From positions 620,001 to 684,000 of the forward strand of contig NZ_JALKAN010000001.1 in NCBI RefSeq assembly GCF_023015965.1: a DNA stretch of 64,000 nucleotides. Direction: 5' to 3'. The notes under the pieces were generated by a model. The model was not told the DNA's origin and did not search any database. It saw only the letters and a program-made list of their open reading frames with translations. The position numbers and the translations under genes were made by a program. Shown one piece after another: positions 54,418-62,842 of this stretch. The stretch's first letter is position 1; each line of letters opens with the position of its first letter. The stretch is from Allomuricauda sp. F6463D (GTDB lineage Bacteria > Bacteroidota > Bacteroidia > Flavobacteriales > Flavobacteriaceae).

Positions 54418-55959
54418 TTATTTTGATTTTGGATTTATTACAGCGTTCACTGCATCGTATGCATTAATAAATCCATGACCACTTTGATAGTCAAATCCGG
54501 GGTCGCCAATATCTTCGGCAATACTTAGCAAGATGGACTTGATTTCCCAAGGCAATAAATCGGGGTTTGCTGATAACATTAACGATACAATACCTGCCGT
54601 ATGTGGACCGGCCAATGAATTTCCACTGGCCATATTCAATAGTTTACCTTCGGGATCTACACAGGGTACTTTGTAGTTTATTGTGGTAAAATCCGGTTTG
54701 TTCACCAGACCTTCTCTGTAATATGCTGTGTTCCATTCCACTGGACCTTGACTGCTAAAAGCAGGTCTCTGTCCATCTTCACCAATTCCTGCCACTCCCA
54801 AAACCGCATTGGGTATATCCTCTGGATTTCGCATTTGTACCGGTATTGGCGCAAAACTATTGCCTGCGGCAAAATTTCCAGCCCCAGAAATAAATACCAC
54901 ACCACATAGGGTGCCTTGTTCTAAAATTTTTCTCCAATGTGTTCTATATTCTCCTAAATTTGGATGAGAAAAACTCATGCTATACGTGTCGGCTCCTTGT
55001 TCAATGGCCCATTCTATAGCATCCTCAATATGGTTGACTCCAATTAGTGGAGCCCAGTTAGCACCAGGGGCCACACCTATAGCTTTTTTAGTTCCGGTTT
55101 CATATGTTCCAACAATCATTGCGGCACATAAATTTCCATGTATATTGGTAGCCCGGCGAATATTCGGCTCATTTAGATTAGCCTTACCCTGATCAAAATG
55201 AAAACCATGGTAATCATCAATATATCCGTTGCCATCATCATCTATCCCATTACCCGGTATTTCCCCTTTATTAGTGTAAATATTTGAGGCCAATGGGGGA
55301 ATGTCCAATTTAAAGCCAGAATCGTGTACCACGTTCAGTACACCCTTACCAGTAATACCAAACTCGTCCCAGACCTCTGGAGCTCTTATTTTTTCAATGT
55401 TCCAAGGGTAAGATTCTACCTCTTTGGGATTAAAATTGGAAACCGGTATACTTTCCAAATATTCTGGCCCCATATTATTGCCTTTCGGGACTATTGAGGG
55501 TTGTTTTTTAAAAATAAATGCTACATTTTCCAATTTTTTGAGAGCGGCAATACCTTCTGGCGCAACATTACAACTAAACCCACTGATAATCCAATGTTGG
55601 TTGATATTGGTCAACACCCCAGATTGTTCCATTGCTTTTAGCTTTGATTCAACTTTACCGAAGGCCATATTGCTGATTTCTTTCAAAGTAGAGGTCACCT
55701 CAGAACGTAGTTCCAATCTTTTCCTACCTTTAAATTCTTTGGTTTTTTTCAAGTATGAATCTGCATTTTCCAAGTATTGATCTTTAAACCATACTACTAC
55801 GGATTGTGTTCCGTCTGCAGGGTCATAGGCGGAATCTACCCAAACATTTTCTATTTCGGTTTGCACTTTTCCTCCCCATTGAGATTGCTGGGAAGAGACT
55901 ATAAATGAACTAAATAATAAAATAGCCCCTAAAATCACGGGTAATTTTGACTGCTTCAT
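54418..55959 (-). CDS. Secreted S8 (subtilisin) serine peptidase
   Basis: A 513-residue secreted protease with signal MKQSKLPVILGAILLFSSFI and a propeptide-like region (to about 175). The catalytic triad is Asp213 (VVHDSGF), His274 (NIHGNLC) and Ser448 (ASGNSLAGPH), with oxyanion Asn362 (SGAGNFAAG). GIDDDGNGYIDDYHG is a probable calcium loop. There is no C-terminal type IX sorting domain, so it is probably periplasmic or exported in another way. Confidence 0.93.
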   Translation of the reverse strand: MKQSKLPVILGAILLFSSFIVSSQQSQWGGKVQTEIENVWVDSAYDPADGTQSVVVWFKDQYLENADSYLKKTKEFKGRKRLELRSEVTSTLKEISNMAFGKVESKLKAMEQSGVLTNINQHWIISGFSCNVAPEGIAALKKLENVAFIFKKQPSIVPKGNNMGPEYLESIPVSNFNPKEVESYPWNIEKIRAPEVWDEFGITGKGVLNVVHDSGFKLDIPPLASNIYTNKGEIPGNGIDDDGNGYIDDYHGFHFDQGKANLNEPNIRRATNIHGNLCAAMIVGTYETGTKKAIGVAPGANWAPLIGVNHIEDAIEWAIEQGADTYSMSFSHPNLGEYRTHWRKILEQGTLCGVVFISGAGNFAAGNSFAPIPVQMRNPEDIPNAVLGVAGIGEDGQRPAFSSQGPVEWNTAYYREGLVNKPDFTTINYKVPCVDPEGKLLNMASGNSLAGPHTAGIVSLMLSANPDLLPWEIKSILLSIAEDIGDPGFDYQSGHGFINAYDAVNAVINPKSK

Positions 55960-56418
55960 CTACTTTTACTTTACTCAAAAAATGTTTTGTTAAATTCCAC
56001 AAACTTTACAAATATATAAGGCATATAGTAGTTCTCCGAAAAAGTAGCACTTTGCTTTCCATAAAATAATCGTTGTTACAAATTCGTAAAAAATGCATTA
56101 CATCACAATGCACAATTGTTTCTTAGTTAATAGATTTTCTACGGACGGATACATGGCTTTCTTTAGATGTTGGCCAAGATGGTAAAAACCATCATTTTTG
56201 ATATGGAGGGAGACCTGCACCAACCCTATAAAAATATGGAATGAAGAAAAAAGAGGCTGTCTAAAATAAATATCGATTTTCGTCAACCTGAACTTGTTTC
56301 AGGTTCTCATAATTAGTTATTTGCCAATATGATGGGATTCTGAAACAAGTTCAGAATGACGTATTTAAATACTTTTTAGACAGCCTCTTTTTATATAACT
56401 GAATTAAAGGAAACTTGT
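55960..56418. other. 459-bp gap with repeat copy C
   Basis: No gene is supported. Beyond the repeat element at 56248-56392, the interval is AT-rich and holds a 62-codon minus-strand frame (56098-56286). That frame runs into the repeat arm and is not credible. The M13 peptidase gene ends at 56419, so the repeat can act as its terminator. Confidence 0.5.
56248..56392. repeat. CGTCA...TGACG double-hairpin repeat, copy C, with 19-bp terminal inverted repeats
   Basis: An 81-bp core (56281-56361) has the hairpins AACCTGAA/TTCAGGTT (loop CTTGT) and ATTCTGAA/TTCAGAAT (loop ACAAG), in reversed order relative to copy B. The outer arms AAAAAGAGGCTGTCTAAAA (56248-56266) and its exact complement (56374-56392) form a 19-bp stem with an A/T run. 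The arms share AGAGGCTGT with copy B. Confidence 0.85.
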
Positions 56419-58431
56419 TTACCAAATTTTAATTCGCTCCTCCTCTGATTTGTAATTAGCTTCCCCTGGTTTTACATCAAAAGTTTCGTAGAAAGGTGTA
56501 AAGTTCATCAAGGGACCGTTTACTCTCCATATTGCGGGCGAATGAGAATTGGTATTTACATAATTCCGCATAAATTCATCCCGTGTCTTAACCCTCCAAA
56601 TCCGTGCGATGGACATAAAAAAGCGCTCGTCAGGGGTATATCCGTTTATTTTTACCGTATCCTGCCCTTGCTCGGTCATTTTAAATGCGTCATACGCAAT
56701 AGAAATACCTCCATTGTCGGCAGTATTTTCACCAATGGTCATAGCACCCTTAATATGTACCGTATCCAATACGGTGTAAGAACTATAACGGTCAATGAGC
56801 TGTTGTGTCTTTTCCTTAAATTTCTTCAAATCAGTATCGGTCCACCAGTTTTTCAAGTTTCCTTCTCCATCATACTGAGAACCATTATCATCAAAAGCAT
56901 GGGTGAGCTCATGTCCTATCACCATTCCAATACCACCATAATTCACAGCATCGTCCGCAGCCATATCAAAATATGGAAATTGCAATATCCCCGCAGGAAA
57001 TACGATTTCGTTGAGCGATGGGTTATAATAAGCAGTTACCGTTGATGGCGTTGTACCCCAAGCATCTTTGTTCGGAGGCTTGTTCAAGTATTTCACATTA
57101 TATGCGTAGTTATTCTCCTGAAGTGCAACCACATTTTCAAAATAGCGTTCTCTATCAATATCTACATCATATTCCCTCCAAACATCGGGGTATCCAATTT
57201 TTTTAGTGATGGCATATAATTTTTCTTTGGCTTTGGCCTTTGTGCTATCGCTCATCCAATCCAATTCTGACATTCTATTTTCAAACGCCTTTTGAAGGTT
57301 ATTGACCAAATCCAGAACACGCTTTTTGGCAGCTTCATCAAAATAACGCTTCACGTAAAGTTGTCCCAATGCAAAACCTAGGTTCCGATCCACCTGTTGT
57401 GCCATTACCTGAGGTCTTGGTTGTTGTTTCGATTGACCCAACAACACTTTATTGTACTCAAAAAGGGCATCTTCAAAAGGTACGCTCAAAAACCGTGAGT
57501 AATGATTCAACGTATGAGCTTTTACATAGGTCTTCCAATCTTCTATGGAAACAGCTCCAAGCATTTCATCCAATTTATTATAGTACGCTGGTTGACGCAC
57601 ATTAATGGAGTCCGCACTCAACTCAAGTTTTGCCAACAAATTTTTCCAATCTATGTTAGGGTTCGAGGCCGTAAGCTCCCCTACGGACAATTTATTGTAA
57701 TTGGCCTGTATGTTTCGTCTTTCTATTCGGGTTTTGTGTGCTTCTGCCAATTGTTTCTCAACAGCATACACAATGTCAGATTTTTGTGCTCCACCCTCAA
57801 TATCAGCAAGGCCGAACAGTGAAGCTACATACGTTTTATATGCATTTTGAATACCTACGGCAGAAGAATCTGTTTTAAAATAATAAGCGCGATCGGGAAG
57901 TCCCAATCCAGATTGACCCGCATGTAAAATATTTATCTGGCTATTTTTATTGTCAGGAGCAACGCGTAGTCCCAAAATGGAGTTGTTTCCTTTTGTAATT
58001 TGCTCGGAAACAAAATCCATAAGCTCCCCAACATTGGAAATTCCATCGATTTTTGCCAAAATTGGCTTCAAAGGTTCATATCCTCTTTTATTGAGGGTTG
58101 CCGTATCCATTCCAGAGGCAAAGAAATCTCCCACCTTTTGTTCCACAGTACCCTTTGAATGTTCAGCAGCCGAAACTTCTTCTAAAATATTCTGAAGTAG
58201 CTGTCTTTGTGGAATGTTCAAAAAGCTATAAGAGCCAACTCCCACTTGATCATCGGCAATTTGAATGGTATCGTACCACTTTTTGTTTACATGATCAAAG
58301 AAATTGTCTCCCGGTTTAATGGATTCCGAAATTCCGGTAAAATCTATTTTTGAAGGTTTTTCCGTTTTTTGTTCCTGTTGGCAAGAAACTAAAAGAATAG
58401 TCATAATTGCCAAAGCAAAAGTATATTTCAT
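56419..58431 (-). CDS. M13 (neprilysin/PepO) metallopeptidase, lipoprotein
   Basis: A 670-residue zinc endopeptidase that trims peptides outside the cytoplasm. The lipoprotein signal is FALAIMTILLVSCQQE. The catalytic segment is IGHELTHAFDDNG (HExxH). The third ligand is in GENTADNGGISIAYDAF (ENxxD), and the substrate-binding NAYYNP-like motif appears as TVTAYYNPSLNEIVFPAGIL. The C-terminus KSEEERIKIW ends with Trp in the usual way. Length is normal. Confidence 0.96.
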   Translation of the reverse strand: MKYTFALAIMTILLVSCQQEQKTEKPSKIDFTGISESIKPGDNFFDHVNKKWYDTIQIADDQVGVGSYSFLNIPQRQLLQNILEEVSAAEHSKGTVEQKVGDFFASGMDTATLNKRGYEPLKPILAKIDGISNVGELMDFVSEQITKGNNSILGLRVAPDNKNSQINILHAGQSGLGLPDRAYYFKTDSSAVGIQNAYKTYVASLFGLADIEGGAQKSDIVYAVEKQLAEAHKTRIERRNIQANYNKLSVGELTASNPNIDWKNLLAKLELSADSINVRQPAYYNKLDEMLGAVSIEDWKTYVKAHTLNHYSRFLSVPFEDALFEYNKVLLGQSKQQPRPQVMAQQVDRNLGFALGQLYVKRYFDEAAKKRVLDLVNNLQKAFENRMSELDWMSDSTKAKAKEKLYAITKKIGYPDVWREYDVDIDRERYFENVVALQENNYAYNVKYLNKPPNKDAWGTTPSTVTAYYNPSLNEIVFPAGILQFPYFDMAADDAVNYGGIGMVIGHELTHAFDDNGSQYDGEGNLKNWWTDTDLKKFKEKTQQLIDRYSSYTVLDTVHIKGAMTIGENTADNGGISIAYDAFKMTEQGQDTVKINGYTPDERFFMSIARIWRVKTRDEFMRNYVNTNSHSPAIWRVNGPLMNFTPFYETFDVKPGEANYKSEEERIKIW

Positions 58432-58559
58432 AAGGTTAATTAATTTGCCCCCAATATACTCAATAATAAGCAGCCTTCTTTTAAGTTCTGTTCAAAAAAA
58501 ATCGGTTGGAATCAACAACACTTGATCATCCAACCGACTTGCTCAATAAATTATACTAT

Positions 58560-58880
58560 TTATAGTTGTATGGTACCCACAACTTCGTAAGCCCTAGCAC
58601 CATCTACCTGTACTTTTTCATATAATACGTTGGCATATTCATAATATGTATAACCATCTATTTCCACCTTTTCGTACCCTCTTGGCAAGTTGTAAACAAT
58701 CGTTCCAATTTCTGGTTCTACAACTTCGTATTCATTACCAATATTAATATAGAATATACCTTGATAATTATAATAATTCCTAGTTCCCATTCTTAGCGTT
58801 ACAAAACCTGGTGGCAAGGCAGAAATTTTGACCCCTGGCCTAGTTTTAATGACTTTTTCATAATTCTGGGATTTAATAGT
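58560..58880 (-). pseudogene. DUF6515-like protein fragment, in-frame stop upstream
   Basis: The frame 58560-58880 encodes the repeats typical of DUF6515: KTRPGVKISALPPGF, EYEVVEPEIGTIVYNLPRGYEKVEIDG and YANVLYEKVQVDG. It has no ATG; the first possible start is TTG at 58817. A TGA at 58881-58883 separates it from MKFDIDSTRKNLSRS (ATG 58928) in the same frame. Intact members have a signal peptide, which is missing here. It is probably a decayed gene; a short form starting at TTG is possible. Confidence 0.55.
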
Positions 58881-59148
58881 TCAACTTCTACTAAGATTCT
58901 TTCTTGTTGAATCTATATCAAATTTCATCCCAAATGCTCCAAAAAAATGTACGATAGACATACCCTGGAAACTAATCTACCAACTAAGGTATTTTATAGA
59001 TGTTATTACATCGTTACTTTTTTGATGAAAGGGTTTTGGGGCTTTTATTCACCATATATATAAAGATTTGTCAACTTCTGCTACTTAATTGTGTAGGATG
59101 TTAAGGTTTTTGTTGATCCTCAACAACGAACTGCCCATTATACAATGA

Positions 59149-59730
59149 TTATTGTTCGTTATATCCTTTTCCCATAAAAATTTTAGGAATAAACTTTTCA
59201 ATTCTTGTAACGCGGGTTTTGGATTGTTTTGCCTGCGAAATATGAAGTATATATCCCCGTTGCCTACCTGGGGTCAATGCTTCAAAGGCAGTTTTGAAGG
59301 CTTCATCTGCATCCAATTTATTTTGAAGCTCTTTGGGCATATTAAAATCAGACGTTGTTTTCATTTTGACTTCCAATCCTGCCTTTTCAATCTCAATGGC
59401 TTCATAAATATAGGCTTTGAGCACTTTTTGCATACTGAATATCTCATCTGTGTGGGTAAACCTGATCTGCCGTGCAGATTGTACATTTTTTGTCTGTTGA
59501 ACCAAAACACCCTCCGTATCGTTTAACAAAACCCCCTTATGGAACAGTAATGCACAATATTCTTTAAATCCGTGAATCAAAAATATATTGTTGCCTCTAT
59601 AGGTATAGCATGGCACTCCCCACTTTAGTTCCTCGGTTACACCTGTTTCCAGTGCCAAGGTTCGTAAAGTTCGGAAAGCATCTTTCCATTGTGATGGTTT
59701 ATCAAAAAAGAAATCAACTTTTGGATTCAT
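59149..59730 (-). CDS. YdeI/OmpD-associated (OmdA) family protein with DUF1801 domain
   Basis: A 193-residue cytoplasmic protein. Residues 1-115 are a DUF1801 domain (WGVPCYTYRGNNIFLIHGFKEYCALLFHKG). Residues 125-185 are the OmdA tail (FKTAFEALTPGRQRGYILHISQAKQSKTRVTRIEKFIPKI by its GRQRGY and SKTR elements). The family is widespread with no established reaction. It stands alone, 128 bp upstream of and divergent to the M28 peptidase gene. Confidence 0.9.
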   Translation of the reverse strand: MNPKVDFFFDKPSQWKDAFRTLRTLALETGVTEELKWGVPCYTYRGNNIFLIHGFKEYCALLFHKGVLLNDTEGVLVQQTKNVQSARQIRFTHTDEIFSMQKVLKAYIYEAIEIEKAGLEVKMKTTSDFNMPKELQNKLDADEAFKTAFEALTPGRQRGYILHISQAKQSKTRVTRIEKFIPKIFMGKGYNEQ

Positions 59731-59858
59731 CGGTTATCTTTTAACTTGACTGTATTTTTAAATAAAATGCAAATTCTTTAAACATTTAGCATCACTTCTT
59801 GCCTTTTTACTTCCAAAATTTCAATCAAACCCTTAAATTTAAGTGCTAATTCAAAACA

Positions 59859-62054
59859 ATGAAAAACAAATTACTTCCTTTACTCCTACTTTTAGGAGTA
59901 ATCAGCGTTACGGCCCAAGATAAAATTATTGGGTTTAGTGAAAAAGCTTCTGAAGCGCAACAACAACTCGAAGCAAATTACGAAAAACAACTTTCCGCCA
60001 ACAATTTGGATGAGTGGATGAAACTCATGGCAGCCGAACCCCATTGGGTCGGTACCGAGTACGGTGCAAAGAATGTAAAATGGATGGAAAAGCAATTTAA
60101 ATCTTGGGGCTATAAGACCCGAGTGGATACTTATGATGTGCTTTTCCCTTATCCCAAAGTGCGTTTATTGGAGCTTACGGCTCCAACCAAGTACACCGCA
60201 AAATTGGAGGCCGTTGCCGTGGATGGTGATCCGTACACCGCACAAGGCGATAAATTGCTGCCTAGCTACAATGCCTTCTCCACCGATGGTGATGTAGAAG
60301 CCGAACTGGTTTTTGTTAACTATGGTATCCCTAGTGACTACGAGGAATTGGAGAAAATGGGCATCGATGTAAAAGGTAAAATTGTAATTTCTAAATATTA
60401 CGGTTCTTGGAGAGGAATTAAGCCAAAACTGGCAGCCGAAAAAGGTGCCATTGGTTGTATTATTTATTCCGATCCCGAGGATGATGGCTATGCCCAAGGC
60501 GATGTGTACCCCGAGGGTCCCTTTAAAAACAAAACTGGTGTACAGCGTGGTTCGGTTATGGACATGCCGCTCTATCCTGGTGATGTTTTAACTCCAGGTT
60601 ATGCCGCTACCAAGGATGCCAAGCGTTTAAAGCGTGAAGAAGCGCCTACCATTACCAAGATTCCGGTATTGCCTATTTCGTACGAAGATGCACAACCTTT
60701 GTTGGAAGCGTTAAAAGGCCCTGTAGCGCCAGCTTCATGGAGAGGTGCCCTACCCCTCACCTACCACATTGGACCCGGACCTGCCAAAGTGCATTTAAAA
60801 TTGGAATTTGACTGGCAAATGAAACCTGCCAATAACTTGATAGCTACCTTGGAGGGTGATGAGTTCCCGGATGAGTGGATAATCCGTGGTAACCACCACG
60901 ATGCATGGGTACACGGTGCCAGCGACCCTGTTAGTGGCATGGTGGCTTTGATGGAAGAGGCCCGTGTAATAGCCAAGATGGCCAAAGAAGGCAACAAACC
61001 AAAACGTACCTTAGTGTATTGTGCCTGGGATGCCGAAGAACCGGGACTTATTGGTTCCACCGAATGGGTAGAGGACCATATTCCAGAACTTAAAGAAAAG
61101 GCCGTAGCCTATATAAACACCGATGGTAATAGTCGCGGATATTTGGGTGCCGGTGGTTCCCACTCGCTACAGGCCATGGTGAGCCAAGTGGCCGATGCGG
61201 TCACCGACCCTCAAAAAGGGGTTTCCGTAGCGGAACGTCGTAAAGCGGCCAATATGATGCGTGGTGGTGACAGTACTTTTAAACTTTCCGCCCTCGGTTC
61301 CGGGTCGGATTATACGCCTTTTATACAGCATACCGGTATTGCCTCGTTGAACTTGGGCTACGGCGGTGAAGGTCGTGGTGGGGAATACCACACCATTTAT
61401 GATACCTATACCCACTATACCCGTTTTAAAGATCCTGGGTTTGATTATGGCGTGGCTTTGGCAAACACGGCAGGACGTATTTCGCTTCGTTTGGCAAATG
61501 CCGAGGTATTACCGTTTGAACTGACCCAATGGCACAGCACTATTGAAACTTATTTAGGTGAGGTGATGAAAACTTTGGAAGACATGCGTACCGAAGTAGA
61601 AAAGCACAACAAACTGGTAAAACAGGATGCACAACAATTGGTGATGGACCCTAAAAAACCCATAGCACCGGCACAAATGAAGGCAAAAGTTCCCTACTTG
61701 GACTTTTCGCCCATACAAAATGTGGTTGCCGATCTAAAGAAAAGTATAGCCGCTTTTTCCAATGCCGATGCACTGCAATTACCCGCCGCCAAAAAGGCAC
61801 AGCTCAACCAAGAGTTAATGGGGATGGAGCAGGTATTGTTACAGGATAAGGGACTACCCCGCAGGGATTGGTTTAAACACCAGATTTACGCCCCCGGATT
61901 TTACACCGGTTATGGGGTAAAAACACTTCCAGGCGTGCGCGAGGCCATTGAACAACAAGAATGGAAAGAAGCACAGGAACAAATTGGGGTATTGGCCACC
62001 ACCCTTAAGGCTTTTGATGCACAGGTACAAAAACTGAACAGTATTGTGCAGTAA
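59859..62054 (+). CDS. M28 peptidase, glutamate carboxypeptidase II-like
   Basis: A 731-residue secreted metallopeptidase (signal MKNKLLPLLLLLGVISVTAQ). A PA domain (about 110-290, KGAIGCIIYSDPEDDGYAQGD) sits before the M28 core. Zinc ligands are in GNHHDAWVHGASDPVSG (His, Asp), WDAEEPGLIGSTEW (Glu-Glu), YINTDGNSRG (Asp) and GEYHTIYDTY (His). A transferrin-receptor-like dimerisation region ends the protein. It resembles folate hydrolase/NAALADase and acts outside the cytoplasm on Glu-rich or general peptides. Confidence 0.94.
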   Translation: MKNKLLPLLLLLGVISVTAQDKIIGFSEKASEAQQQLEANYEKQLSANNLDEWMKLMAAEPHWVGTEYGAKNVKWMEKQFKSWGYKTRVDTYDVLFPYPKVRLLELTAPTKYTAKLEAVAVDGDPYTAQGDKLLPSYNAFSTDGDVEAELVFVNYGIPSDYEELEKMGIDVKGKIVISKYYGSWRGIKPKLAAEKGAIGCIIYSDPEDDGYAQGDVYPEGPFKNKTGVQRGSVMDMPLYPGDVLTPGYAATKDAKRLKREEAPTITKIPVLPISYEDAQPLLEALKGPVAPASWRGALPLTYHIGPGPAKVHLKLEFDWQMKPANNLIATLEGDEFPDEWIIRGNHHDAWVHGASDPVSGMVALMEEARVIAKMAKEGNKPKRTLVYCAWDAEEPGLIGSTEWVEDHIPELKEKAVAYINTDGNSRGYLGAGGSHSLQAMVSQVADAVTDPQKGVSVAERRKAANMMRGGDSTFKLSALGSGSDYTPFIQHTGIASLNLGYGGEGRGGEYHTIYDTYTHYTRFKDPGFDYGVALANTAGRISLRLANAEVLPFELTQWHSTIETYLGEVMKTLEDMRTEVEKHNKLVKQDAQQLVMDPKKPIAPAQMKAKVPYLDFSPIQNVVADLKKSIAAFSNADALQLPAAKKAQLNQELMGMEQVLLQDKGLPRRDWFKHQIYAPGFYTGYGVKTLPGVREAIEQQEWKEAQEQIGVLATTLKAFDAQVQKLNSIVQ

Positions 62055-62074
62055 TTAATGTATCACTAAAAAGT

Positions 62075-62114
62075 AAAACCGCCTCTTGCATTAAATTGTG
62101 AGGGGCGGTTTTTT
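62075..62114 (+). terminator. Terminator of the M28 peptidase gene
   Basis: AAAACCGCCTC (62075-62085) pairs with GAGGGGCGGTTTT (62100-62112; one bulged G) and ends in a run of T. Confidence 0.88.
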
Positions 62115-62191
62115 ATGCCCAAAGGGCATTTTTGTTTTTTTCACGGGCATGGACTACCTTTCCCAAACCCAAAAACAACAACACACCTACC

Positions 62192-62812
62192 ATGAACGTA
62201 CGGCTTACCCAAGAACAAAAGATAAAAGTGCTCAACTCCGCGGACATATATGCGATCATGCAGCAGGTATTGCTTCGCGAAAACAAGATACGCCGCAACC
62301 AAGAGCATTTTTGGGTGGTGGGTCTTAACCACAACAACAAAATATTGTTTGTGGAACTTATTGGCCTTGGGGCCAGCAACCGCGTAAATGCCGAACCACC
62401 CGATGTGTTTCGAATGGCGATCTACAAACTGGCAAGCAAGCTCATCTTGGTGCACAACCACCCCAGCGGTACGCACGAAGTGACCGATGCCGATATTACC
62501 TTTACCGACCACATGCTGAAAGTGGGGAAATTGATCAAAGTGGAGGTGCTGGACCATTTGGTGATTACCGAAACCAATTACACCAGTTTTGCCGACCAAG
62601 GCGTAATGGACGAACTCCAAAAAAGCGGCCTGTTTGAAATTATGGGGCCCGAAAAGCAAGAACTGGAACAGTTTAAAATTGATACGGAGAAAAAGCGGGC
62701 CGAAAAGGAAAAGGCCAAAGCTATTGCTAAGTCCTTAAAAGAGAGCGGTATGTCGGATGCCGACATTAAAAAGCACACGGGATTGAGTTTGAAGGTGATT
62801 GGGGGGATTTAG
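62192..62812 (+). CDS. JAB-domain protein, RadC-like
   Basis: ATG at 62192 gives 206 residues. The JAB/MPN metalloprotease-like core has a Glu in LFVELIGLGASNRV and the motif HNHPSGTHEVTDAD (HxHPSGxxx(S/T)xxD). The helix-hairpin-helix domain that full RadC carries at the N-terminus is missing. After about residue 150 a charged helix (EKQELEQFKIDTEKKRAEKEK) leads into SGMSDADIKKHTGLSLKVI. This resembles the tail helices of Rpn/transposase-type proteins. RadC-like JAB proteins often accompany mobile or defence genes. It converges on the RT gene. Confidence 0.85.
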   Translation: MNVRLTQEQKIKVLNSADIYAIMQQVLLRENKIRRNQEHFWVVGLNHNNKILFVELIGLGASNRVNAEPPDVFRMAIYKLASKLILVHNHPSGTHEVTDADITFTDHMLKVGKLIKVEVLDHLVITETNYTSFADQGVMDELQKSGLFEIMGPEKQELEQFKIDTEKKRAEKEKAKAIAKSLKESGMSDADIKKHTGLSLKVIGGI

Positions 62813-62842
62813 TTGTTTTAAATAATCCAATTTGGCATAACA

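Noticed and set aside
56098..56286. 62-codon minus-strand ORF in the gap after the S8 peptidase
   Set aside because: Its first third is the arm and core of the hairpin repeat; not a credible protein.
62141..62659. 172-codon minus-strand ORF opposite the JAB gene
   Set aside because: It is a shadow frame; His/Val/Phe-rich with no family features, while the opposite strand holds the intact JAB motif.
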